A DNA stretch of 10,661 nucleotides, taken from positions 1-10,661 of the forward strand of contig JACRCS010000262.1 in the NCBI GenBank assembly GCA_016218905.1. Direction: 5' to 3'. Under the pieces are notes generated by a model. The model saw only the letters and a list, made by a program, of their open reading frames with translations. It did not search any database and was not told where the DNA came from. The translations under genes were made by a program, and so were the position numbers. This document shows positions 1 through 8,655 of this stretch, piece by piece; the stretch's first letter is position 1; each line of letters opens with the position of its first letter. Origin of the DNA: Deltaproteobacteria bacterium. GTDB taxonomy: Bacteria; Desulfobacterota_C; Deferrisomatia; Deferrisomatales; JACRMM01.

Positions 1-1117
1 GCGCGCAGTTCGTGAGGGCCTCCTGGGCGGCCCGGTAGGCGCAGGTGCGGACCGCCTCCGGAAGCTCTTCCAGGTTCCCCTCCATCTCGACCGAAGCGGG
101 TACGCCGGCGTGCCGGGAGAACTCCCGCGCCTGCCACTGGAGGGCCGCACCGAGCCCCAGATCGTCGAGCATCGAGGGCCTGAGGCCCATCGCCAGGTCT
201 CGCGCGGACCTCAGCGTGGTCTCGGCGAGCTCCTTCGCCTCGGCCACCTGCGCCTGGTAGTCGGTTTCCGAGCCCGAGCGCATCCGGTCGAGCCGGCCGA
301 TGGCCATCCTCAGCGCGGTCAGCTTCTGCCCGATCTCATCGTGGAGCTCCCGCGAGATCGCCTTGCGCTCCTCCTCGTGGACGTGGAGGAGGTTCTGGGA
401 GAGCTTCCTGAGCTCCTCTTCGGCCTCCTCCGCGCGCTCCCGCTCCGTCTGGGACCGCCGTTCGAGGTGCGACGTCCGCACGATGCTGAAGAAGGCGACT
501 CCGCACGCGAGCAGGAGCGAGAGGATCTGCATGCGCTGGAGGGAGCGGAGATACTCGTCCCCGCTCGTCTCGATCCGCCTCCGTTCCCGCCGGAGGCTGT
601 CCTCGGCGAGCCGATCGATCCGGGACGTGAGCGAGAGGACGGCGATGCGGCGAGGGAGGACCTCCTTCTTGAGGAACGAGGAGCTGAGCGCCACGCGCTC
701 CCAGCTCGACCAATCGAGCACCCGCTCCACCGAACGCCAGTAGGCGCCGAGCTCCGCCCGAAGATCGGGCAGCGCGCGGACGGTCTCCGCGTTGCCCGAC
801 CGCTCCAGGGACGCGAGGTCCTGCTCGATCGCCCGCTGCAGCCCTTCCAGGCCTTCCCGCAGCCGGTCGGGCGAGGCCTCTCTCGCGGGGGCGAGGAGGA
901 AGTCCCGCAGCAGGATCGCCGACTGGAATGCCTTCGACTGGATATCCGCCAGGTCGCGCGCCGTCTGGCGATAGGCGCGGTAGACGGAGTAGACGGCCTT
1001 GTGGATTCGGGCTACCTCGTGGTAGGCCCAAGACGCCGAGAAGACGTTCAGCCCCACCAGCAGGCCGAACCCGACCACCAGCGCGGGCCAGGTCCGGTAC
1101 CTCCGGTTCTGTTTCAT
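1..1117 (-). CDS. NarL/DegS-type sensor histidine kinase (C-terminus cut by window edge)
   Basis: Membrane sensor kinase of the HisKA_3 class, which normally phosphorylates a LuxR/NarL-type response regulator; no regulator is in the window, so it is probably beyond the left edge. Translating the reverse strand by hand gives 372 open residues. There is a membrane segment at about 10-32 and a second at about 196-213, enclosing a roughly 160-residue helical periplasmic region rich in Arg/Glu/Leu. No HAMP domain is obvious. A charged coiled coil (about 215-250) leads to the H-box SRELHDEIGQ with phospho-acceptor His259. A GLRPSMLDDLGLGAAL motif typical of HisKA_3 kinases follows. The ATPase domain begins with YRAAQEALTN (N-box Asn370) and is then cut off, so the G-boxes are not visible. 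The ATG is chosen because GGAG stands 9 nt upstream. It lies 155 bp downstream of pal on the same strand. The stimulus is unknown. The family call is strong. Confidence 0.93.
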   Translation of the reverse strand, partial: MKQNRRYRTWPALVVGFGLLVGLNVFSASWAYHEVARIHKAVYSVYRAYRQTARDLADIQSKAFQSAILLRDFLLAPAREASPDRLREGLEGLQRAIEQDLASLERSGNAETVRALPDLRAELGAYWRSVERVLDWSSWERVALSSSFLKKEVLPRRIAVLSLTSRIDRLAEDSLRRERRRIETSGDEYLRSLQRMQILSLLLACGVAFFSIVRTSHLERRSQTERERAEEAEEELRKLSQNLLHVHEEERKAISRELHDEIGQKLTALRMAIGRLDRMRSGSETDYQAQVAEAKELAETTLRSARDLAMGLRPSMLDDLGLGAALQWQAREFSRHAGVPASVEMEGNLEELPEAVRTCAYRAAQEALTNCA

Positions 1118-1241
1118 CCGCCGGATCTCCCCCCCGGGCGCCGCCTTCGTCCGGACACGGGACGCTTGCCACGTGCCCTCACGCGCCTGGGGACCCGCCT
1201 GTTCTAACAGACTGAGGAGATCGCGGCCAGGCTTCCGTGGA

Positions 1242-1263
1242 CCCTGCCGGCGGAACGGCAGGG
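1242..1263 (-). terminator. GC-rich hairpin just after pal, possible terminator
   Basis: An 8-bp perfect stem (1242-1249 with 1256-1263, CCCTGCCG/CGGCAGGG) closes a 6-nt loop and starts about 10 nt past the pal stop codon. No T-tract follows on the minus strand, so it is not a canonical intrinsic terminator. It could end or attenuate the pal transcript before the kinase gene, or protect the pal mRNA 3' end. Confidence 0.4.
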
Positions 1264-1272
1264 AGCCGGTGC

Positions 1273-1914
1273 TCACTTGCCGAGTTGGACGAGCTCCGCC
1301 CTCCTGTTCTTCGCCCACGCGTCCTCACCGTGGGCCGGATCCAGGGGCTGTTCCTTGCCGTAGCTGACGAAGGTCATCCGCGCGGGATCGATGCCCAGAT
1401 CCGTCAGGTGCTGGTACGTGGCCTTGGCGCGCTTCTCGCCGAGCGCCAGGTTGTAGGCGACCGTTCCGCGCTCGTCGCAGTGACCCTCGATGCGGATCTT
1501 GGCCGCCGAGTTCTCCTTCAGGTACTTGGCGTCAGCAGCGAGGATCTGGGTCGCGGCGGGGGTGAGGACCGCCTGGTCGAAACCGAAGTGGATCCGCTGG
1601 AGGCCCAGCGTGGTGGCGCTTGCGATGCCCGTGGGGGTGGCGGCGCGCGCGGGCGCGGGCTCCAGGGCTCCGCTTCCCTTGGGCGGAGTGGCCTTGCCGG
1701 CCTCGGCCTTCGAGGCCTCCGGAGTGGCGGCCGGCGCCTTCGGAGAGGTCGCGGCGGCGTCGGCGTCCTTCCCCGCGGGTGCCTGGGCGCCCGCAGTCGC
1801 GCCAGGTTGGTCCTGCCCCTGAGACACGAGCTGCTTCTTCGCGCACCCCGTGCCGAGGACGAGCGGTGCGAGCAGTAGAGCCGCCAAAGCAAGAGACGTC
1901 TTCGGGGTCTTCAT
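1273..1914 (-). CDS. pal: Peptidoglycan-associated lipoprotein Pal
   Basis: Outer-membrane lipoprotein of the Tol-Pal envelope system, which tethers the outer membrane to peptidoglycan. The 213-residue product starts with a lipoprotein signal (MKTPK, then a Leu/Ala-rich core) and a lipidated Cys24. The residues before it (L20-G-T-G-C24) are slightly off the usual lipobox because Gly is at -3. An Ala/Pro/Lys-rich flexible linker spans about 30-100. The OmpA-like C-terminal domain (about 104-210) shows HFGFDQAVLTPAA, GHCDERGT (144-151, with Asp147) and YNLALGEKRA (with Arg162), the family's diaminopimelate-binding motifs. The product is longer than E. coli Pal (173 aa) mainly because of the linker. 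AGGAGG stands 10 nt before the ATG. The other Tol-Pal genes (tolQRAB, cpoB) are not adjacent. Confidence 0.95.
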   Translation of the reverse strand: MKTPKTSLALAALLLAPLVLGTGCAKKQLVSQGQDQPGATAGAQAPAGKDADAAATSPKAPAATPEASKAEAGKATPPKGSGALEPAPARAATPTGIASATTLGLQRIHFGFDQAVLTPAATQILAADAKYLKENSAAKIRIEGHCDERGTVAYNLALGEKRAKATYQHLTDLGIDPARMTFVSYGKEQPLDPAHGEDAWAKNRRAELVQLGK

Positions 1915-2055
1915 CGTTCGGATCCCTCCTGTGGGAGTTCGAAGAGGCCGGTGGGGCAGAATACGGGCTGTCAGTCTAGGCCGGCACCCGGAGGAGCCGC
2001 CATACCGGACGGAGGGTAGCCGGGGGCGAAAAAGGCAGTAGGGGCGGGTAGGTGG

Positions 2056-4743
<2,688 letters not shown>

Positions 4744-4772
4744 CGCTCTCCTCGGCCCGGCTTGCGGGTGCG

Positions 4773-4800
4773 ATTATGACTCCCCTCGTCTCCGGCACAA
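4773..4800 (-). promoter_or_regulatory. Possible sigma70-type promoter for the Ca2+ ATPase gene
   Basis: On the minus strand CATAAT (4778-4773; 5 of 6 to the -10 consensus) lies 16 bp after TTGTGC (4800-4795; only 3 of 6 to the -35 consensus), about 30 bp before the ATPase ATG. The -10 is good and the -35 poor, so this is tentative. The rest of the 231-bp divergent gap (4744-4974) shows two copies of GTCGAGGGC and no convincing plus-strand promoter. Confidence 0.35.
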
Positions 4801-4974
4801 GTCGAGGGCTCCCTCACCTTAGCCACTGTCGAGGGCCTTCGCTCATACGCTACGGACGCCCCTTCTTCCGGTGGAGCGCACGAGGGGGATGGACGCGAGG
4901 GAGCCCGGAGGGTAGGCTCTCCGAAAGTCCGAACGCAGGAAAAGGGCGGTCAGGCGCCGCCGAGGAGGGCGGGA

Positions 4975-6108
4975 ATGGAGCTAGGGAAGCCCGTGGGAGA
5001 CGAGCTCGTCGGGGCGATCCTGGCATCCGACCCCGCGGCGGCGACGGCGCTCTTCACCAGCGCGATCCGGTGCGGCGAATCGCCCTGGGAGCTCCACCTC
5101 GAGCTCTTTCCCGTCGCCCAGAGGATCCTCAACCCGCCCTTCATCAACCCCCACTTTCCGAAGCTGCACGGGATCTGCCGGGAGCTCGCGGCCGACCTGG
5201 AGCAGGAGGACCTCGCCCGCCTGGTCGAAGTCGAGGTGGGCGAGTTCGCGCTCCGGCCGAAGCTCTCCCTCCCCGAGAAGCCGACGCCGGCGGAGCCGGC
5301 CGCCTTTTCGGAGTTCGAGGCCGCGGTGGCCCGGCGTTCGCCGGGCGAAGCGGCCACGGTCCTCCTCTCGCTGTGGCAGCGGGAAGGCGGCCGCCTCGAG
5401 GCGGCGCGAGGACTCCTCCTCCTCGGGTCGGGCTACTTGCAGGAGACGCTCGGACACTCGGTCTCCTGTACCGCCTTCATCCTGCTCGAGCTCCTGAGGC
5501 GTCCCGAGGAGGAGCCCTGGCCCGCCCTGGTGGCCCTCGCCGAGTACTTCTGCCGTGGAGGCTTCGAGAGGTGTCCCGAGGCGGACGGCCGGCCCGACGC
5601 CGGGGGCGAGCCACGCCGGGAAGACGTGCTCCGGGCGGTGAGCGGCGGCGGCATCGTCGCGCTCCACGACACGATCACCCTCTACGCCGTCGAGCGCTTC
5701 CGGCCTCTGGTCGATGAGGACGCTCACCGGCGGCTCGTCGGCGCCTGGACCGCGTTCCTGCGGGAGAAGGAGAGCCGCCCGGTACGTCTGCCGGGAGGGG
5801 CGGACGGCGACTTCGAGGCGCTCTTCCGCAGCTTCGACGGGACGCGGGTCGCCGCCGTGTGCCGGGAGCTCATCCGGACGCCGGAGGGGCGGACCGCCCT
5901 CGCCGCCCACTTCGTTCGAGCCCTGGCAGAGTGCTACCGCGGCAAGGTGAACCCCCACCACGTGACGGGCCTCGGCGCCATCCTTTGGGTCCTCGACCGC
6001 TGGTCGGACGATCCCGAGCTCGCCGAGACTGCCCTCAACCAGTATCTGGAGTACCTCCTGCCGGAGGTGAGGAGGGAAGTCGAGCGCGGGTGGGCCTTTA
6101 GGAGATAA
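4975..6108 (+). CDS. Unrecognised soluble helical protein with conserved-looking histidines
   Basis: I do not recognise this 377-residue protein. It has no signal peptide or membrane segment, so it is probably cytoplasmic. Composition is rich in Ala, Leu, Glu and Arg, with predicted helices throughout and a less ordered stretch at about 200-220. Histidines sit inside helix-like segments: LGHSV (His161), ALHDTITLYAVE (His231), AAHFVRALAE (His312) and NPHHVTG (His328-329). Their placement faintly recalls the questin-oxidase-like family, where several His recur in a helical fold, but I cannot confirm this, and metal or cofactor binding is speculation. The ATG has AGGAGG 6 nt upstream (4963-4968), and codon-position GC matches the neighbours, so the gene is real. 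It is a single-gene unit: divergent from the Ca2+ pump and convergent with the PaaK-like gene. A repeat element begins 2 nt after its stop. Confidence 0.85.
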   Translation: MELGKPVGDELVGAILASDPAAATALFTSAIRCGESPWELHLELFPVAQRILNPPFINPHFPKLHGICRELAADLEQEDLARLVEVEVGEFALRPKLSLPEKPTPAEPAAFSEFEAAVARRSPGEAATVLLSLWQREGGRLEAARGLLLLGSGYLQETLGHSVSCTAFILLELLRRPEEEPWPALVALAEYFCRGGFERCPEADGRPDAGGEPRREDVLRAVSGGGIVALHDTITLYAVERFRPLVDEDAHRRLVGAWTAFLREKESRPVRLPGGADGDFEALFRSFDGTRVAAVCRELIRTPEGRTALAAHFVRALAECYRGKVNPHHVTGLGAILWVLDRWSDDPELAETALNQYLEYLLPEVRREVERGWAFRR

Positions 6109-6110
6109 AG

Positions 6111-6190
6111 CGGTTTTCGGTTGTCGGTTCTCGGTTTTCGGTTTTCTTGAGTGGAAACACTGAGAACCGAATACCGATGACCGACAACCC
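6111..6190. repeat. Element A: palindrome built of 7-bp tandem units, GAAA-capped
   Basis: The left arm has five heptads of the form CGGTTNT (6111-6145), starting 2 nt after the upstream stop codon. The right arm carries the complementary heptads (CCGANNA type, 6162-6190). Pairing 6118-6146 with 6162-6190 gives 24 of 29 matches. At the tip AGTG (6150-6153) and CACT (6158-6161) pair around a GAAA tetraloop, with TTG bulged. It fills nearly the whole 96-bp gap between two convergent genes. It could act as a two-way transcript end or RNA stabiliser; no T-tract is present. Confidence 0.85.
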
Positions 6191-6192
6191 CA

Positions 6193-6217
6193 GCCGCGTG
6201 GCTCCTAGCCACGCGGC
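6193..6217. terminator. Perfect 11-bp GC-rich hairpin over the PaaK-like stop codon
   Basis: Positions 6193-6203 pair perfectly with 6207-6217 around a 3-nt loop. The minus-strand TAG stop (6207-6205) falls at the loop edge. For the minus-strand transcript this hairpin comes just before element A, so the two would form stacked structures at the 3' end. No U-tract follows, so termination would have to be Rho-dependent or structure-driven. Confidence 0.5.
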
Positions 6218-7572
6218 CGCAGCACCTTGTCCGTCGGACCCCTCGGAACCTCCAGGTCCTCGACCGCTTCCACCTCCAGGGCTCCCGGATCGATCTCCGC
6301 CGGGGCCAGCTCCTTCTCCAGGGCGTCACGGATCATCGCCGGGTCGAGGTCCGCGCCGGCGACCAGAACGCGCACGCCGCCTCTCCCGTCGGGCCGGAGC
6401 TGGAAGCGTCGGACGCCGCCGAGCTCCTCGAGAGCTGACTCGAGGACGAACGGGTGCACCAAGACCGCCTCGCCGGCGACAGTGCGCAGGGGAAATCGTT
6501 CCTCCCGGCGGCCCTGAATGGAGACGACGCGCCGGAACGGGAGCCCGCAGGGACAGGGTTCGTCGGAGAGGGTCACCACGTCGCTCACGGCATAGCGGAT
6601 GACGGGCAGGGTGCGCGCGAGGAGGCTCGTGATCAGGACCCCCGTCCCGGGGCGACCGGGCGGCACGGGGGCGCCGTTCTCGTCCACCACCTCCAGGACG
6701 ACCGCGTCCTCGTGCACGTGGAGGCCGTTGTGGAGCGGGCACTCCCCGGCGATCGCGATCATCTCCGTCGTCCCGTAGTAATCGAAGAGCTCCAGCCCCC
6801 AGGCGGCCTGGACGCGGGACCGGAGCCCGGGCGTGACGGTCTCGCCGCCCGTGAAGACGAGCCGGGGGCGGATGGAGAGGGTACCGCTCAAGGAGGCCTC
6901 GGCGAGAGGGCCGATGGCCGAAGGGTAGCCGCCGAGCACCAGGGGCCGGAACTCGTCGAGGGCCTTCAACTGTGACGGCAGGGGGAGACCGGCCGGCAGC
7001 GTGAGGTCGGGGATCAGCCCCGTCCGGAAGCTCGCGGCGAGCTGGGTGCTGACGTGGATCGGATTGAGTGTGCCGAGCCCCGCGACCCGGGGCCGCCGCG
7101 GGAGCGACAGCGGCACCGGTCCGTCCGACTGGAGGCCCCAGCCGGCCCACGAGCCGTTGCGCAGGGTGTACGCCATGCCTTCGCGCCACTCCCGGCGGGA
7201 GTACGGGAAGACCGCCGGTTGTCCGGTGGTTCCCGACGTGGTCACCACCACGTACTTCCCCCTCTGGCGCGGCGCCTTGGCGCTGAGGATGGTCCGGGCC
7301 CTGGCGAGCGAGAGGCCGCGAGACGTGAGGGCCTCGTCGAACCCGCGGGAGAGGAGGGTCTCCTTGTCGATCGGTTCGAGTTGCCCGAAGCTCTCCGGAG
7401 TCGGCGTCCTGCCCGTCCAGCGGCGCCGGTACAGGGGCGAGCGGAGCGCGGCGTGCTCCAGGAGCTCGGCCAGCCGGCGCGACTGGAGCGCGAGCACCTC
7501 GGCGCGGGAGGCGCGTTCGGTGGACCGCAACCGCGTGCGCCAGAGCGCGAACGCCTGGAACAAGTCCGTCAC
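6205..7572 (-). CDS. PaaK/CapK-like adenylate-forming enzyme (acyl-CoA ligase family)
   Basis: ANL-superfamily enzyme related to phenylacetate-CoA ligase and CapK; it would activate a carboxylic acid with ATP to an acyl-AMP and then probably a thioester. The substrate is not deducible. Counting from the GTG gives 455 residues. Motifs in order: P-loop TTSGTTGQPAVF (111-122), VFTGGE (239-244), acyl-adenylate motif DYYGTTEM (264-271), ECPLHNGLHVHEDA (277-290), IRYAVSD (325-331), CPCG (340-343) and GRREERF (354-360). A C-terminal PTDKVLRP has Lys449 in the usual catalytic-lysine place. The Cys of ECPL and of CPCG may form a small metal site. The start is uncertain: the GTG at 7572 has no Shine-Dalgarno sequence, whereas the frame is open back to 7620, with GGAG (7614-7611) 8 nt before an in-frame ATT (7602-7600). 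It has no operon partners and is divergent from deoC. Confidence 0.9.
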   Translation of the reverse strand: MTDLFQAFALWRTRLRSTERASRAEVLALQSRRLAELLEHAALRSPLYRRRWTGRTPTPESFGQLEPIDKETLLSRGFDEALTSRGLSLARARTILSAKAPRQRGKYVVVTTSGTTGQPAVFPYSRREWREGMAYTLRNGSWAGWGLQSDGPVPLSLPRRPRVAGLGTLNPIHVSTQLAASFRTGLIPDLTLPAGLPLPSQLKALDEFRPLVLGGYPSAIGPLAEASLSGTLSIRPRLVFTGGETVTPGLRSRVQAAWGLELFDYYGTTEMIAIAGECPLHNGLHVHEDAVVLEVVDENGAPVPPGRPGTGVLITSLLARTLPVIRYAVSDVVTLSDEPCPCGLPFRRVVSIQGRREERFPLRTVAGEAVLVHPFVLESALEELGGVRRFQLRPDGRGGVRVLVAGADLDPAMIRDALEKELAPAEIDPGALEVEAVEDLEVPRGPTDKVLRPRG

Positions 7573-7672
7573 GAAGGAAGGGTCGAGCAGCGCAGGCAGA
7601 ATGGTTGTATCTCCGGTTCCTCAGGTCCCGTCCAGTGTACCGGTTCCGGGGGCAGCGCAAGGCCGACGCCCG

Positions 7673-7787
7673 CGAGGTGTTAGGCTTTAGGCCTTAGGGA
7701 TTAGGAGATCCATAGCCCCGTCGGCGTCAGTGCTCCGCGCGCTACTCCTAAAACGTAACGCCTAACACCTAACACCCAAACCCTTAA
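7673..7787. repeat. Element B: palindrome built of TTAGG-type 7-bp units
   Basis: The left arm has four heptads TTAGGCT, TTAGGCC, TTAGGGA, TTAGGAG (7680-7707) and a degenerate one before them (7673-7679). The right arm (7745-7779) has five complementary heptads of the CNCCTAA type, then a decayed CCCTTAA. Pairing the five heptads gives 26 of 35 matches, with the innermost unit perfect; the loop is 37 nt and starts with TAGC/GCTA pairing. It lies in the 288-bp divergent gap between the PaaK-like gene and deoC, so here it sits upstream of both. The rest of that gap holds no convincing promoter; TTGAGG (7796) and TACCTT (7819) at 17-bp spacing is a weak deoC candidate. Confidence 0.82.
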
Positions 7788-7805
7788 CGGCCTCCTTGAG
7801 GCCGT
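7787..7805. other. Perfect 8-bp hairpin between element B and deoC
   Basis: ACGGCCTC (7787-7794) pairs fully with GAGGCCGT (7798-7805) around a CTT loop, directly abutting element B and about 40 nt before the deoC ribosome site. It could be an operator-like palindrome or an mRNA leader structure. It resembles the hairpin beside element A in size and loop, not in sequence. Confidence 0.45.
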
Positions 7806-7846
7806 CCGGTCCCGATGGTACCTTCTCGTCTCCGCTCTTCCAGCCC

Positions 7847-7852
7847 AGGAGG
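7847..7852 (+). promoter_or_regulatory. Shine-Dalgarno site that fixes the deoC start
   Basis: A full AGGAGG stands 8 nt before GTG (7861) but only 2 nt before the in-frame TTG (7855). The spacing selects the GTG. Confidence 0.85.
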
Positions 7853-7860
7853 TTTTGACC

Positions 7861-8541
7861 GTGACGCCTCAAGAGTTCTGCCAAACGTTGGAGTCGACCC
7901 TGCTGGTTCCCAGCGCCCGCGAGAACCAGGTCGAGGCGCTCTGTCGCGAAGCCGCCGCGAGCGAGCTCTTCGCCGTCTGCGTCTCCCCGAGCCGGGTCCC
8001 CCTGGCACTCAAGGCGCTGGCGGGGACGGCGGTGAAGGTCGTAAGCGTCGCCGGGTTTCCCCTCGGGACCCAGACGACCCGCGCGAAGGTGGCGGAGATC
8101 TCGGAGCTCTTCGAGGTCGGGGCCCATGAGGTGGACCTGGTCATGAACGTGGGGGTCTTCCTCGACGGCCGCATCGCGTCAATCTCGGGCGAGATCCGGG
8201 AGGCGCGCCGGGCCGCCGGGTCGGGCGTCCTGAAGGTGATCCTGGAGACGGGCTACCTGACGCCGGCGCAAATCCGGGAGGCGGCGAGCCTCGCCCTGGG
8301 CGCGGGCGCGGACTTCCTCAAGACCTCCACCGGCTTCGGTCCCGAGGGCGCCCGCATCGCGGACGTCCGGATCCTGAGACAGGTCGCCGGGAAGCGCTGC
8401 GGGGTGAAGGCGGCGGGAGGGATTCGTTCCTTCGAGCAGGCCCAGAGCCTCCTCGCGGCCGGGGCCGACCGGCTCGGCACCTCCACTGCGGGGAAGCTGC
8501 TGGTAGAGGCGAGGAAGGTGTTGGAAGAGAGCAGCGGGTAG
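7861..8541 (+). CDS. deoC: Deoxyribose-phosphate aldolase
   Basis: Class I aldolase that reversibly splits 2-deoxy-D-ribose 5-phosphate into glyceraldehyde 3-phosphate and acetaldehyde, the last step of deoxynucleoside breakdown in the cytoplasm. The 226-residue product (from GTG) is a normal length and covers the TIM barrel: GFPLGTQTT (66-73), EVDLVMNVG (90-98, with Asp92), Schiff-base Lys154 in DFLKTSTGF, proton-relay Lys183 in GVKAAGGIR, and the phosphate-binding GADRLGTS (201-208). These correspond to E. coli Asp102, Lys167 and Lys201. The upstream TTG at 7855 is rejected because it is too close to the AGGAGG. No other nucleoside-salvage genes (deoA, deoB, deoD, cdd) are adjacent, so it is probably transcribed alone. 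It converges on the phospholipase-like gene, with element C between. Confidence 0.96.
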   Translation: MTPQEFCQTLESTLLVPSARENQVEALCREAAASELFAVCVSPSRVPLALKALAGTAVKVVSVAGFPLGTQTTRAKVAEISELFEVGAHEVDLVMNVGVFLDGRIASISGEIREARRAAGSGVLKVILETGYLTPAQIREAASLALGAGADFLKTSTGFGPEGARIADVRILRQVAGKRCGVKAAGGIRSFEQAQSLLAAGADRLGTSTAGKLLVEARKVLEESSG

Positions 8542-8543
8542 TC

Positions 8544-8646
8544 GTCAGCTTTTGATGGACTTCGTGGACTTGATGGACTTCGTGGACGGCCGGTCCACCG
8601 GGTCCACTACGTCCATTGCGTCCATCTCGTCCAGACAGCCGCTGAC
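8544..8646. repeat. Element C: palindrome built of TGGAC-type 9-bp units
   Basis: The left arm has four 9-bp units with a TGGAC core (8554-8589), alternating GATGGACTT and CGTGGACTT, so it also reads as an 18-bp unit repeated twice with two changes at its end. The right arm (8591-8626) has four complementary units with a GTCCA core, and a fifth partial copy follows. Arm pairing is 25 of 36, with every core pair kept and the mismatches between cores. Outer flanks GTCAGC (8544-8549) and GCTGAC (8641-8646) pair perfectly. It starts 2 nt after the deoC stop and fills the 114-bp convergent gap. Confidence 0.85.
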
Positions 8647-8655
8647 TGCCAATCG

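Noticed and set aside
110..1207. 365-codon plus-strand open frame at the left end
   Set aside because: The opposite strand encodes a histidine kinase with H-box, N-box and membrane segments; the plus frame is its antisense shadow.
6326..7660. 444-codon minus-strand frame overlapping the PaaK-like gene
   Set aside because: It is Arg/Pro/Gly-rich and lacks motifs, while the other frame has the full set of adenylate-forming enzyme motifs.
7680..7779. TTAGG-type units as telomere-like repeats
   Set aside because: The units are degenerate, 7 bp long, few in number and arranged as an inverted repeat inside a gene-dense region; nothing suggests a chromosome end.
7796..7824. TTGAGG / 17 bp / TACCTT as the deoC promoter
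   Set aside because: It matches only 4 of 6 and 3 of 6 consensus bases and overlaps a hairpin; mentioned under element B but not called.
7855..7857. TTG as the deoC start
   Set aside because: It is only 2 nt from the AGGAGG; the GTG at 7861 has an 8-nt spacing.
8554..8626. TGGAC repeats as coding repeats in an extended reading frame
   Set aside because: The minus-strand reading through them only extends a shadow frame with Val-His-Gln/Glu repeats; both flanking genes end properly outside the element.
8544..8646. Element C or its neighbours as a CRISPR array or miniature transposon
   Set aside because: There are no spacers between units, no target-site duplication I can see, no transposase nearby, and the three elements do not share sequence.
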